Source: Ferruginibacter paludis (GTDB taxonomy: Bacteria > Bacteroidota > Bacteroidia > Chitinophagales > Chitinophagaceae). Taken from it: DNA of 64,000 bases. The translations under genes were made by a program, and so were the position numbers. The notes below the pieces were generated by a model that searched no databases, was not told where the DNA came from, and saw only the letters and a list, made by a program, of their open reading frames with translations. Of this stretch, positions 16,819-26,415 are shown in pieces. Location of the stretch: the NCBI RefSeq assembly GCF_030409685.1, contig NZ_JAUFQJ010000005.1, positions 232,288 to 296,287 on the forward strand, written 5' to 3'. The first letter of the stretch is position 1; each line of letters begins with the position of its first letter.

Positions 16819-18159
16819 TTATTTAATTTTTTTACAGGGAATGGTTGCGCCACCCTGGTGAAGGCTAAAGCCGTCTACTTCTTTTTTATCATTTCTTGTA
16901 AAATTAATTTGAATGGCAGGCTCGTTTAAAAAGAACGAATCTTCCTTTTCAGCATACATCACGCTGGATGGCTGGCCTGTAGGTGATGCCACCAGTTCTC
17001 CGTCTTTCAAAGTCATTACTACATGTAGTTCCGGTTTTATTTCATACTCACCTTCATACTGTTTCAGTGTGGCTTCCCGCAATTGTACATGCGGCTTTTC
17101 TTTTGGCAAAACATACTCTTTATTGTACAGTATGGCGAACAGGCTTTTTGTAATATCATTCAACGTGCCATCCGATGCATTGCTCAGCAATACAATACAA
17201 ATATCATCCGCCGGCACACGGGATATATTGGTAACAAAGCCATGAATACCGCCACCATGCCCAACCCTTCTTTTTCCTTCAGTACTGTCAATAAACCAGC
17301 CATAGCCATAATGTTCCTTTAATGGCGTAAAGGCTTTTTCCTGCTGTTGTTTCGTAAGGATGCTATAATTTTCCAACGCCTTGTGCCACAGGTAAAGGTC
17401 GCCGGTGGTCGAGTAAATTGCCCCGGCAGAAAAAGCAACGGTTGAATCAACAATAGACGCTGGGGCACTTTCTCTTGCCGTCAACTTGAAGTAGCCCGTG
17501 GTTTTATCATTGCTTTTTAAATGCGTAAAATCAAATCCGCTGTGCGTCATTTTTAAAGGTGTAAAAATATATTTCCGCACTACTGCTTCGTAAGGTTGTT
17601 TGGTGACGGCTTCAATTATATAGCCCAGCAACGCATAACCACTGTTGGAATAACTCCAGCTGGAACCCGGTGAAAAATCCAGCGGCTTATCTTTAAACAT
17701 CGCTATTATCTTTTCGCGGTTAGTAGCCTTTGTAATTTCATTGGCCATAAACTTTTCATCATTTGTATAATTGTAAATGCCGGAGGTATGTGTCAGCAAC
17801 TGTTCAATTGTAATACTGTCGCCCTTGGGATAGTCTGGAAAATATTTATTCAGATGATCGGTTACACTCAGCTTTTTTTCTGCCTGCAATTTTAAAATTA
17901 CTGCTGCTGTAAATTGTTTGGTAACAGAACCTAGCTGGAAAATACTCTGCTCAGTATTTAATATTTTATCTGAAACATTGCGATAGCCGTATCCTTTATT
18001 TAACAACACTGTACCATTTTCGGCCACCAACACAGCACCATTAAACTGGTATAACCTGGCGTAAGCACTTACCAACGAATCCGCCTTTGTAGCGGCATCC
18101 TGGGCATGACTGTAGTAGTGTACAAATAATATAATGGAGAAAATGAAGCGTGTTTTCAT
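16819..18159 (-). CDS. Secreted serine hydrolase, beta-lactamase/penicillin-binding fold (class C-like)
   Basis: 446 residues from the ATG at 18159, with a signal peptide (MKTRFIFSIILFVHYYSHAQ). The serine-beta-lactamase fold motifs are all visible: SVTK with the nucleophilic Ser (around residue 80), the YSN motif (YSNSGYALLGYI) and the HGG triad motif (VGHGGGIHGF). A short C-terminal domain (about 360-446) resembles the extra beta domain of esterase/D-aminopeptidase relatives. Members hydrolyse esters, D-amino-acid peptides or beta-lactams; true beta-lactamase activity should not be assumed. Single gene. Confidence 0.88.
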   Translation of the reverse strand: MKTRFIFSIILFVHYYSHAQDAATKADSLVSAYARLYQFNGAVLVAENGTVLLNKGYGYRNVSDKILNTEQSIFQLGSVTKQFTAAVILKLQAEKKLSVTDHLNKYFPDYPKGDSITIEQLLTHTSGIYNYTNDEKFMANEITKATNREKIIAMFKDKPLDFSPGSSWSYSNSGYALLGYIIEAVTKQPYEAVVRKYIFTPLKMTHSGFDFTHLKSNDKTTGYFKLTARESAPASIVDSTVAFSAGAIYSTTGDLYLWHKALENYSILTKQQQEKAFTPLKEHYGYGWFIDSTEGKRRVGHGGGIHGFVTNISRVPADDICIVLLSNASDGTLNDITKSLFAILYNKEYVLPKEKPHVQLREATLKQYEGEYEIKPELHVVMTLKDGELVASPTGQPSSVMYAEKEDSFFLNEPAIQINFTRNDKKEVDGFSLHQGGATIPCKKIK

Positions 18160-18243
18160 GTGCAATAAATTAGGTTGTTGAAAAATCCCGGAGATGAATA
18201 TAGATATAAATGTAAGTTGAAATGATTGGTGGGAATAAATCCT

Positions 18244-18759
18244 TCAGATAAAAAGCAAATTTATTTTTCTATTAAATAGCAGTTGCAATATAACCACCAG
18301 CAAATACACTACTGCAATAACTACCAGCACCCATTTTATTGCAGAACAAAAAGCAGTTGCAAAAGCAACCGCATCAGAACCATTGCCGGACAATGTAATG
18401 AGCATGCCGGCATTTTCCATTATATCTAAAATGCCCGCCCACAAGGTTCCCCGGGCAATACTCATCCCAACTTTACTATTTGTAATGCGGGCTGCTTTTT
18501 CGCTGGTAAAATATAAAAAGAGTGCATAGCAAAAGATAAAAATAAAGTCAAAATACGTATTGATTTTAGCGACCTCAATATTAGCACTTCCCCAATCTTT
18601 TAAAATATCATCTGCTTTTTCACTGTTGTAAGCAAGTTCAAGGTATACGATATTTTTATACTTCGCAGTTGTCTTTAGCGGAGCACTGGTTTTGCCCATC
18701 ACCACAAACATGATGATGGTGCCAATAAAAAGTAACGGGATGCGCCAGCTGGTATTCAT
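18244..18759 (-). CDS. Four-helix membrane protein of unknown function
   Basis: 171 residues with four predicted membrane segments (about 8-22, 69-86, 103-122 and 138-163) and a soluble loop of about 45 residues after the first. No family recognised. It lies just beyond the terminator of the CHAT operon, so it is probably transcribed on its own. Confidence 0.6.
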   Translation of the reverse strand: MNTSWRIPLLFIGTIIMFVVMGKTSAPLKTTAKYKNIVYLELAYNSEKADDILKDWGSANIEVAKINTYFDFIFIFCYALFLYFTSEKAARITNSKVGMSIARGTLWAGILDIMENAGMLITLSGNGSDAVAFATAFCSAIKWVLVVIAVVYLLVVILQLLFNRKINLLFI

Positions 18760-18824
18760 ATTGTAAAATACAAATAAAATTATAACCGCATAATCATATC
18801 TAAAAATTCAAGAAGAGTAATCAT

Positions 18825-18860
18825 AAAAAAGGCCGGATGATCATAAATCTTATCCGGCCT
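18825..18860 (-). terminator. Terminator closing the CHAT/lipase operon
   Basis: A 9-base stem (18830-18838 with 18852-18860, AGGCCGGAT/ATCCGGCCT) has a 13-base loop. On the minus strand it is followed directly by six T residues, a classical rho-independent stop 33 bases past the end of the giant CHAT gene. It separates this operon from the membrane-protein gene at 18244. Confidence 0.85.
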
Positions 18861-18892
18861 CGCCAACAAAATATCCTTTCAATTTTAAAGCA

Positions 18893-21800
18893 TTATTTTT
18901 TCACTACCTCCTTCGCAAGTCTTTCCTTCATGCCATCAATTTTTTCTTTGTAAAACAGCACCGCCTTGTCTGTTGAAAGCGACAGCATATCTGAGACAAT
19001 TTCAAAATTTTCCAGTTCAGCTTTCTTCTTTCCCAAAGAACCCGCACTACGCCAGATGCGGCGAAAGCGATCTTCCACGCTGTCCCATTTTCCCTCATTT
19101 TGCGCCTCCGTTTTATCTAAAAATAAGTGGGATAAATCATAAGTAGCTTCGTCAATAATATCCCAGTAATCCATATTGCGGTAAGGCAGTTGCAGCGCTT
19201 TTTTCCTGTTGGCAATGGCTTTTAGCACTTGTGCTTTCGTCATATCGCCATACTTCATTTGTTTAGCCACGGTATTTTCTATCATGTATAAAGCACTCGC
19301 AAAAATCAGCATGTGGTTAAACGCATACGACGCATTTTTATTAATAGCAACGGCCTGCGAATAGTATTCTATAGCATCTTTGTAGGCCTGTAATTTTGCA
19401 GCAGGGTCTTTTGTAATCAGCCCCTTTCTTTTACTGGCACTCGCCTGCAAAACCTTTCTCTCTGCCGTGGCATTTATTTTCAGCAATTCATCCAGTTCAC
19501 CGATTATGTTATTCAGCTTCGTGATTAGCTCTGCCGGCTTTGCACCTGCTTTAAAATCCTCCACATATTTTTTGCAACGGGCGTTACAGTACTTTTCAAG
19601 CGATGACACAGAGAAAGTAGCATCTTCCTGGTTTTTAAGGGCTTCAAATTTTTCAATCGCCAGTTTATATTCCGCCAGTTCAAAGTAAATGGCAGCCTCC
19701 GTTTCAGTAATTTCTGAACTCTGAATTTCAGCTTTGTCTTTTGCAGTTGAAATCAATGCAAGCCGGTCGATTGTATCTTTCCAGCTGGTGCTCTTAATAT
19801 CAAGGCTGTTGCGAAGGTTATGCAAATCAATTTCTACTTCCCGGGCAATTAAATAATCGCGTTTGTTCTCTTTTTTTCCGTCTGTGCGGTTCACCAGCCG
19901 GTAAAAAGGATCCCCATAGCATTGGTAAGCTCCCCAGGTATTGTTATCCTGGTGATATTTTTCATAAATAGCGGAACGTGCATCCCTGACCGCGTCGCCA
20001 AAACTATAGCCGCCAAACATACGTGCATAAAATATTTGTGCAAAATCCATCGCTGCATCGTCATTTACTGCCCAGCCTGCTGCCACCACTGCTTTTACGC
20101 CAATGCGAATCAACTCTGTACCAACATTAGCGGCAAGCTTATACCGTTGCTCAAAAAACTTTTCATCTACCCCACTCGTTTTACCCAAATGACAGCAGTT
20201 AACAAAAACCAGCTCGGGTATGGTACTCATTTGCTCAATATCAAAGGTTGTTAAAAACTCCCCGTTACCAATTACCATTCCTGATTGCCTTGGTGATGCC
20301 GGATTGAAAGCGCCATGCCCGGCAAGGTGGATGATTTTATAATCATCACAAAAAAAGCTGGTTATAATTTCTGCCGCGCTGGTGTTGATGAGCGACGTTT
20401 TTATATAGCCGTTGTTTGAAAGCACCGTCTCTACAGCTTTAGCTTCTTTCACAGCACCGGGCAACTGGTTAACAAAACCGTTCAATAAAGGATCGCCAAT
20501 AATCAGCGCTTTTTCGCCCGCTACCCTTTTAATGCTAACGCGGTAGTCAGCCGTTGCCAGTTGCCGTATCATACCAGCATCCACGCACAAGGGCTTTGCG
20601 TTTGCCGTGCTATACTGCAGCAGTTCCCATGGATAAGCCGCCGTGTCGGTATCCAGTATCCAGCTGATATTGCCTTTCTTCTTCAACCGCTCTTTAAATT
20701 CGTTCGGTATCATCAGCTCAAAGATTGTTTTGGCAGCACAGGCATTCCAGTTGTTTTGTGTGGATACCTGATCAATGAATAAATCAATCAGCGGCGTACT
20801 GCTGAACAGTTCCCTTTCTTCTTCCCTTGCATCACCCGTACTGGCACTGAACAGTAAACTTTGCACATCGTTGGTACCTTCTTTTACTTTTTTGAGCCTT
20901 ACCGTAATGCGGTTCCACCATTCATCTGATGGATCAGTAATCAACCGGGTTTGAGAACCAAACAACGTCTTTATTTTTTTGCTGCCTATGCGTACATTGA
21001 AGGCCTTATTATCCTTGCTTTCCAGCTTGCTGATGGCATACATACAACTCAGTGCCCTGTCTTCAAACAATTCTATAAACTCAATGCGCTGGATGGTTTT
21101 GACTGTATTTTTAAATACCGCTGTTACTTTACTGTTGGCAATATTTACTCCTTCGATAACTGCCTTAATGGAACTATCTATGGACAGGCCGCCATACCCG
21201 CTACCAATAATTAATGCAGAAATACCTATTTCCTGGTTAGTTGCCGCATCACCATTGTTAATATGCAGCAGGTATTTAGCTACCCCCTGCTCAACTGTTT
21301 TTGTAAGCAGGTAGGCTGTTAAACTCCCCGGATCGCCGAGGCCGACAATAATGGCACCGGCAAAATCATATGCCCCGCCATTGCTTAATACCAGCGAATT
21401 CGTACCAATTTCACCGGGATATAAACCGAGTTTATGGCGTGCCGAAAGCATCCAGTTTAAATTGCAATCGATGGATTTTTCTGCATACAAAATGCCATCG
21501 TTGTTAAAGTGTCCGGCAAGTACAGGGAATGATGCATACGCCAGGTCGCCGTTGCTGACAGAAACCGCAATGGGCACCTGGCTGGCAATAGGTTCATTGT
21601 CTTCACTGTTTCCAAACACAGCCGCTTCCAGCCCGCGCTCTGACACATCAAAGTTGTACACTTCCGGCATACGAAATACCTTTGCATCACCTCTAACGGC
21701 TGGCCTTGCCGTGCTCAACAAAGTAGTAGCCCCCGTTTCCAGTATTTCTTCAATACCATCAAAAATGGTGGGTTCATTGGCCAGCGCTCCGTGACTGGCA

Positions 21801-24199
21801 TTAACATAATACACCGCTTTTTTATCTATCAGTTGTTGTGGTATTCCGCTTTCCCATGTTACACTCTGGTCTCCTTCGCCTGTTACCAAAAACACCAGCT
21901 CAGTGCGGGGCGGTATCACATCGTTGTAATACCCGCATGGAGTGGCCTTATCTTTACCGGCAATATAAACCAGGTTGCTGTAATCAATGCTATCCCTTTT
22001 GGCGATGATATTATCGCGGTAGTTTTTAAATGTGTCCAGGTAAGATTTTCCGGGCAGCGGCCATGCACCATCTCCCAATGCATTCCGCATACTTTCCCAG
22101 GTAGCAGGGTCTGCAAAGTCATTGTCTTTATCTGTTGAAAGTGGCAGCAGGCTTAGTATACCCGGGAAAGCGCAGAACATTTCGAGCAATTCTTTTTTGG
22201 TGTGAACCCGGTCTAAAAAGTTGAGTGAATTGATGATGGAATCCATGCCAAACAGTACGGTTAATATTCTGTGAGAGCCACCCAGTGGCGACCCCAGGAA
22301 CAAAATTTTAAAGCCTTTGGAAGCATTGAGCTGCTTCCAGGTATCATCGTGGTTGATGATAAAATCCCTTATCAGCAAACCGCCCATGGAGTGGCCGATC
22401 ATTTTGATAGGCTGATTGAATTTAAGCAATCCTGTGATCGTATCATTCAGGTCTTTGGCACAATCATTCAATTGCCGTCGCCAGTCGAACGGATAGACTA
22501 CTACATCATACTTATACGATAGACGATCGGCCAGTCTTTTGTAAGATGTTTTGATCAGCGAAGTAGCAGTAATTGTTTTATCATCTACCTGTAACATATC
22601 CGTAAGGCCACCGAATACCGACTTGATATACGCAAGCCATATTTTATCCCCATTGCGGGAAAGGTTAGAGCCCATGATACCCGGCAACAAAATAACAATG
22701 GGCTTTTTGCCGGAAGGCACATTGGCGTAAGGCATTAGCTCTCCATGTTCAAATCCTCTAACCTCACCACGGTCACTTGCAGGTATTTCGTGCTGTGGCA
22801 CGGCGTTGTAGCCGGGTATGGGTTGTCCATCTGCAGTTTTTAACGCCAGAAAAAGCGCCTCCCTTGTTTTATTGTTTAAAAAATATTTGATGTGATCTAC
22901 ATCTCCACCCTGGTCAAAAAAGTACTGGATATTGCCTGTTCTGTTGGCACCGAGGTACATCGAATCGGTGTTCACCACCAGGTCGTTTCTTTGCCAGTAA
23001 AATAATTTTCCTAAAATTACGAGCAGTCCTTTAAAGCTGATACTGGTAGTCCCATTGCCGGAAATAACCGCCAGCGAACTGCCGTCAATGGCCATGTCAT
23101 CAGACCGGTCATTGAGTATCTTAATAAAAGGAGAATCGGGACTTTGCGCCTCAATGCCGGGCAATACACTTACATCATCTTTGGTCCGTATCACTTCTGC
23201 AATCAGCTCCTTTAAAATATCCGCAAAAGGATTTGCCGCTCCGCCAAATAAATTGAAAAGCACATTTAAAATATGCTCCAGTTTTTTAGATGCCAGTTTA
23301 GTACCCGCTGCAGGGCAACCTACCCTAATGAACTTCTTCACCTTCAGGTTGCGGTTTAAAAAACTGGTGTTCAATTGTTTGATGGTTTCTATGTCATTGT
23401 CGCGGCCTTTTTCTTTTTTAAGCAGATCAATATTGACGGAAGAAAAGCCTTCTTTTTTACTGCAGTAACGGCATAGAATGTCACCCACAATTCCACCGCG
23501 GGAATGGCTGATGATGTGCAGATCTTCCGTATCCGGCAATTGCTTTATTAAATCAAGTACATTTTGCAGGGGGCTTTTTGTAAGCGTACGGTGTTGAAAA
23601 GCCAGCACATTATCTCCGTAAGTACTGAAAATAAAATTCCATACATCGGCTTTGGCCAGCTCGCTGAAAGCGCCTGTGGTGCTGCTGTTGGTGCCATGAA
23701 TAAAAAGCAGGACCGGTTTGTTGGGAACAATTTTTGCAAAGGGAGACAAGTTAAAACCGGCATCTACCTTATACAATCCTTCCGCGCCACCGAGGTGTTT
23801 ATCTTCCAGTTTGGATGCGATGTTTGCTACGCCGTCATCGATTTTATTTTTTACAAAAACATTTAAAATCTTTAACGCGATGTCCCCAAATATACCGCGG
23901 TCACTTTCAGCAGTTTTGATGGTGGCGGGTATTACAAATGCATCCCCAACAGACCTGGAAGGGTCTTCTGCTTCCGGGAACAATTCATGCAATGTGGCGC
24001 CATCGCACAGCCATGTAGTCTCATCCTCAAAAATAAATTCAAGCAGTTTATCATTATCATTCAGGTCAATGGTATGGGTCTCTGCAAGGTCCCTGTTGCT
24101 GCCGCTGATTTTATAAGATGCAAGTGGTGTAAGGTTAGCCGGCGCTTCAGGAACGGCCGCCTGCTTTTCGCCTTGAATGGCCAAATTTTTTATTTTCAT
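18893..24199 (-). CDS. CHAT protease fused to two alpha/beta-hydrolase (lipase-like) modules
   Basis: 1768 residues, no signal peptide. Residues about 155-300 form a first alpha/beta hydrolase (VLLFIHGT; nucleophile elbow ISHSRGG with Ser233). About 495-810 form a second, LCAT/lipase-like hydrolase (LPGIMGSNLS, GHSMGG with Ser604). A region about 850-1030 (GAIIVGLGDPGSLT, ISALIIGSGYGGLS) resembles the Rossmann-like N-domain of leucine aminopeptidase or a macro-like fold (inference). About 1080-1445 is the CHAT caspase-like protease, with catalytic His1295 in LAGHG and Cys1336 in FVNCCHLG and the typical AVVAAGWAVNDDAA...FY ending. A helical, TPR-like tail fills 1450-1768. Known CHAT proteases cut partner proteins in programmed cell death and defence. 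It is the last gene of the cluster. Confidence 0.85.
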   Translation of the reverse strand: MKIKNLAIQGEKQAAVPEAPANLTPLASYKISGSNRDLAETHTIDLNDNDKLLEFIFEDETTWLCDGATLHELFPEAEDPSRSVGDAFVIPATIKTAESDRGIFGDIALKILNVFVKNKIDDGVANIASKLEDKHLGGAEGLYKVDAGFNLSPFAKIVPNKPVLLFIHGTNSSTTGAFSELAKADVWNFIFSTYGDNVLAFQHRTLTKSPLQNVLDLIKQLPDTEDLHIISHSRGGIVGDILCRYCSKKEGFSSVNIDLLKKEKGRDNDIETIKQLNTSFLNRNLKVKKFIRVGCPAAGTKLASKKLEHILNVLFNLFGGAANPFADILKELIAEVIRTKDDVSVLPGIEAQSPDSPFIKILNDRSDDMAIDGSSLAVISGNGTTSISFKGLLVILGKLFYWQRNDLVVNTDSMYLGANRTGNIQYFFDQGGDVDHIKYFLNNKTREALFLALKTADGQPIPGYNAVPQHEIPASDRGEVRGFEHGELMPYANVPSGKKPIVILLPGIMGSNLSRNGDKIWLAYIKSVFGGLTDMLQVDDKTITATSLIKTSYKRLADRLSYKYDVVVYPFDWRRQLNDCAKDLNDTITGLLKFNQPIKMIGHSMGGLLIRDFIINHDDTWKQLNASKGFKILFLGSPLGGSHRILTVLFGMDSIINSLNFLDRVHTKKELLEMFCAFPGILSLLPLSTDKDNDFADPATWESMRNALGDGAWPLPGKSYLDTFKNYRDNIIAKRDSIDYSNLVYIAGKDKATPCGYYNDVIPPRTELVFLVTGEGDQSVTWESGIPQQLIDKKAVYYVNASHGALANEPTIFDGIEEILETGATTLLSTARPAVRGDAKVFRMPEVYNFDVSERGLEAAVFGNSEDNEPIASQVPIAVSVSNGDLAYASFPVLAGHFNNDGILYAEKSIDCNLNWMLSARHKLGLYPGEIGTNSLVLSNGGAYDFAGAIIVGLGDPGSLTAYLLTKTVEQGVAKYLLHINNGDAATNQEIGISALIIGSGYGGLSIDSSIKAVIEGVNIANSKVTAVFKNTVKTIQRIEFIELFEDRALSCMYAISKLESKDNKAFNVRIGSKKIKTLFGSQTRLITDPSDEWWNRITVRLKKVKEGTNDVQSLLFSASTGDAREEERELFSSTPLIDLFIDQVSTQNNWNACAAKTIFELMIPNEFKERLKKKGNISWILDTDTAAYPWELLQYSTANAKPLCVDAGMIRQLATADYRVSIKRVAGEKALIIGDPLLNGFVNQLPGAVKEAKAVETVLSNNGYIKTSLINTSAAEIITSFFCDDYKIIHLAGHGAFNPASPRQSGMVIGNGEFLTTFDIEQMSTIPELVFVNCCHLGKTSGVDEKFFEQRYKLAANVGTELIRIGVKAVVAAGWAVNDDAAMDFAQIFYARMFGGYSFGDAVRDARSAIYEKYHQDNNTWGAYQCYGDPFYRLVNRTDGKKENKRDYLIAREVEIDLHNLRNSLDIKSTSWKDTIDRLALISTAKDKAEIQSSEITETEAAIYFELAEYKLAIEKFEALKNQEDATFSVSSLEKYCNARCKKYVEDFKAGAKPAELITKLNNIIGELDELLKINATAERKVLQASASKRKGLITKDPAAKLQAYKDAIEYYSQAVAINKNASYAFNHMLIFASALYMIENTVAKQMKYGDMTKAQVLKAIANRKKALQLPYRNMDYWDIIDEATYDLSHLFLDKTEAQNEGKWDSVEDRFRRIWRSAGSLGKKKAELENFEIVSDMLSLSTDKAVLFYKEKIDGMKERLAKEVVKK

Positions 24200-24262
24200 C
24201 TGAGGAGTTTTTTATTGTATTGATTGTTGTTACCAGGGAAGCGTAAAAAGGAAACGGGAGTG

Positions 24263-24871
24263 TTACACATATGCTGTCCCATTCTCAAAGAGGTTCCTTA
24301 TATCCGCCACACTATCAGAAACAGACTTCAGCTGGTAATGCGGAAAGTCTTTAAAACTAATCCAGTTGCCGCCCCATTCCAACTGGGGCAATTGCGGCAG
24401 AACCATTGCCGGTATTACTTTGTATTTACTGTCAGTACCAACATAATTACCGTTTTCAAATACTCCGATATCCCAGGCTAAACCAAAATTATGATTACTT
24501 TGTCCGCCTTTGGCATTGGTTACTTTTGGTAATTTGTTCCCGTTTCGTCCCTGTTTATACAATGCATCCTGCTCGGCATAGGTACGAGTGCCAGAAAGTA
24601 TGCGAATGTCTTTCCCTGCAGCGGTGAGAATTGCCAGGAACTTTCTGGCTGCAATCTGTGCATCCGGTATCAGGGTAACAATGTTGCTCTCACTCTTGGC
24701 ATCCACTGTGCCAAAATCAGCTTTAATCGACTGACTTTTTGCAACAAAAGCCGCATCTGCTGCATCTGTTTTTGGTCCCCATTGTCCATCCAGTTTGCCA
24801 TCGTAAAAACCATTGGCTTTTAAAAAGCGCTGGTAAAAAAGTACGTCTTGTTTTAATAATTGGTAGCTCAT
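24263..24871 (-). CDS. M15-type peptidoglycan peptidase, endolysin-like
   Basis: 202 residues with no signal peptide. The N-terminal 40 residues (FYQRFLKANGFYDGKLDGQWGPKTDAA) look like a peptidoglycan-binding repeat. The catalytic domain has SGTRTYAEQ (Arg96), the zinc site SNHNFGLAWDIG (His127, Asp134) and FPHYQ with the third ligand His178, as in VanY/M15 carboxypeptidases and L-Ala-D-Glu endopeptidases of phages. It would cut stem peptides of peptidoglycan. Lack of a signal peptide means it needs another route to the wall (cell lysis, a secretion system or a holin-like step). It sits 63 bases upstream of the CHAT gene. Confidence 0.85.
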   Translation of the reverse strand: MSYQLLKQDVLFYQRFLKANGFYDGKLDGQWGPKTDAADAAFVAKSQSIKADFGTVDAKSESNIVTLIPDAQIAARKFLAILTAAGKDIRILSGTRTYAEQDALYKQGRNGNKLPKVTNAKGGQSNHNFGLAWDIGVFENGNYVGTDSKYKVIPAMVLPQLPQLEWGGNWISFKDFPHYQLKSVSDSVADIRNLFENGTAYV

Positions 24872-24940
24872 ATTCCCGAGTTTTTAAACTTAAAAGAAAC
24901 TGTATCTCTTTAATAATTAAACTAAAATTTTTGCCGGTAA

Positions 24941-25855
24941 TCAGGGTGCCTGATCTTTTGCTTCTTTTATTTTGTTTCTCACCAGCAGGCCTGCAAAAAA
25001 TGTAATAATGGCGGTAATGATGGCCCAGTTGGATTTAATGAAATTCCATACAGTTGATGCCACGTATGCCGCCGTTACTTTTACAGTAAATTCTTTTGAC
25101 AACACAGCATTTTCTTCAGCCGGTATCTCTTTTCCGTTCACAACTGTGACCTGCGACACTTTTAAGATAAGGTAGCGGGTACCGGGTTTCAGCGGGGTGA
25201 CTGTCCAAAACCATTCTGCATATTTCTTACCGGGTATCGTGTGAATGATGTCTTTCGCTACAATAATAAAATCCGAATCTTTACCGGCCTCCAGTGTCAC
25301 CTTCATCTTTTCGCTGATATCTATTTTTTCTGATCCGGAATTTTTCCCCGTAGTATCTATTCCTGCTTTTGCCACCATTTCATTCGCGATGGTGGCGATC
25401 CTTACTTTTACAGATGATTCAATAAATGTGCGCATCTTTTCCGGCAATTCCCAAACTACCACACCTTCATTGTTAAGTTTGCTGATGTCAATAACCGGAA
25501 CATTATTTTTTACACTATCCCTATTTTTTGTAGCCGTATCGGTACCGGGAACGTTCTTAATTACAGCTGTATCAATTCTATGAATAACGACATCGTGTCG
25601 GGTAACAGGATTTGTCTTTATCTCATCCATATTGTGCTGCTTCGTTTGTGCATTGTCCGGCGGAGGTGGTGGTGCTGGCTTTTTAACATCGTTTATTTTC
25701 GCTGTATCATTTGCCTGACCGCCTGTAACAGCCGGAGCCGCTGAATCTGTTTGCACTTTGTCTGCTGGTTCATAAGAAGCATTATTGCAACCGGCTGCAA
25801 TAGCCATCATTAATGCAATCAAAATAAGGCAGTAAACCGTTGGTATTTTTTTCAT
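24941..25855 (-). CDS. Lipoprotein with Pro-rich linker, beta-rich domain and C-terminal membrane helix
   Basis: 304 residues from the ATG at 25855. A lipoprotein signal ends at AIAAGC. A Pro/Asp/Thr/Lys-rich, disordered-looking linker (about 25-120, with PAPPPPP) leads to a beta-rich domain (about 130-260: VVVWELPEKMRTF, DFIIVAKDI, WFWTVTPLKPGTRYLILKV). A C-terminal membrane helix (SNWAIITAIITFFAGLLV) is followed by a charged tail. The W-x-W-x-V-TP-L-x-PG-x-R-x-L pattern recalls a domain I have seen beside CHAT, caspase and NACHT proteins in other bacteria; this is from memory and unchecked. The protein may be held at both membranes and could act as a sensor or anchor. Second gene before the CHAT gene. 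Confidence 0.65.
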   Translation of the reverse strand: MKKIPTVYCLILIALMMAIAAGCNNASYEPADKVQTDSAAPAVTGGQANDTAKINDVKKPAPPPPPDNAQTKQHNMDEIKTNPVTRHDVVIHRIDTAVIKNVPGTDTATKNRDSVKNNVPVIDISKLNNEGVVVWELPEKMRTFIESSVKVRIATIANEMVAKAGIDTTGKNSGSEKIDISEKMKVTLEAGKDSDFIIVAKDIIHTIPGKKYAEWFWTVTPLKPGTRYLILKVSQVTVVNGKEIPAEENAVLSKEFTVKVTAAYVASTVWNFIKSNWAIITAIITFFAGLLVRNKIKEAKDQAP

Positions 25856-25946
25856 CTCATATTGCAGTTGGGCCAATTAATAATTGTCCATAGGCGCCCG
25901 GAAGCTCACTGGCCACAGGCTTCATGCGGCAAAAAATATCTTATTC

Positions 25947-26285
25947 CTATACTTTTACCAACTTAAAAACCGTATCCACAATCATGTTCAACACACTGTT
26001 CCTGAACTGATCAATCCTTATCAAAGCAAGTCCTGCATTTTCCAGTGCCGCCATTTTGAAAGAATCTTTTTCACTGTTTACCAGCCATTCAAAATCTTTT
26101 GTTGTAAGGTCACCGCTGATGAGGAGTTTGGTCCAGCGTTCCAGATCATCTTTCATCTCGGCCAGTAAATTCTGACCATCTGTTTTTGCATCATTCAAAT
26201 AGGTTGACACGGTACTTTTAGCCAGTGACACAACGCCTGTTTTCAGTTGTTTAAAAATGTCTGCGAAATCAACTTGACTTGCCAT
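25947..26285 (-). CDS. Small helical protein of unknown function
   Basis: 112 residues from the ATG at 26285 (MASQVDFADIFKQL). The frame extends upstream through a simple-repeat region and I rejected that extension. It is wholly helical in prediction, with amphipathic segments and a hydrophobic C-terminal stretch (LNMIVDTVFKLVKV). No family recognised. It is cytoplasmic or loosely membrane-associated by composition, and it sits in the middle of the CHAT operon, so it may be a partner or an inhibitor of one of the hydrolases (inference). Confidence 0.6.
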   Translation of the reverse strand: MASQVDFADIFKQLKTGVVSLAKSTVSTYLNDAKTDGQNLLAEMKDDLERWTKLLISGDLTTKDFEWLVNSEKDSFKMAALENAGLALIRIDQFRNSVLNMIVDTVFKLVKV

Positions 26286-26314
26286 AAGAAATAATTTATT
26301 GATGAATGTTTTTT

Positions 26315-26415
26315 GGTTACCACGTATTGCTGTGAGTTTCGTATCGGGTGAGTGATGAGTTGTCAGCAGTGAGTGCACTAACGAATCGTTATTCACCATT
26401 CACCACACCGCTCAC
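26315..26415. repeat. Simple repeat of GTGAGTG/TTCACCATTCACC type between operon genes
   Basis: About 100 bases contain GAGTGATGAGTTGTCAGCAGTGAGTGC and then CCATTCACCACACCGCTCAC-like runs, short sequence phrases of alternating GTGA and TCAC. They lie between the two small genes of the CHAT operon and touch the end of the lipoprotein gene at 26412. No coding role seen. Confidence 0.4.

Noticed and set aside
16819..18159. Antibiotic-resistance beta-lactamase
   Set aside because: Fold motifs are shared with esterases and peptidases; sequence alone does not support lactam hydrolysis.
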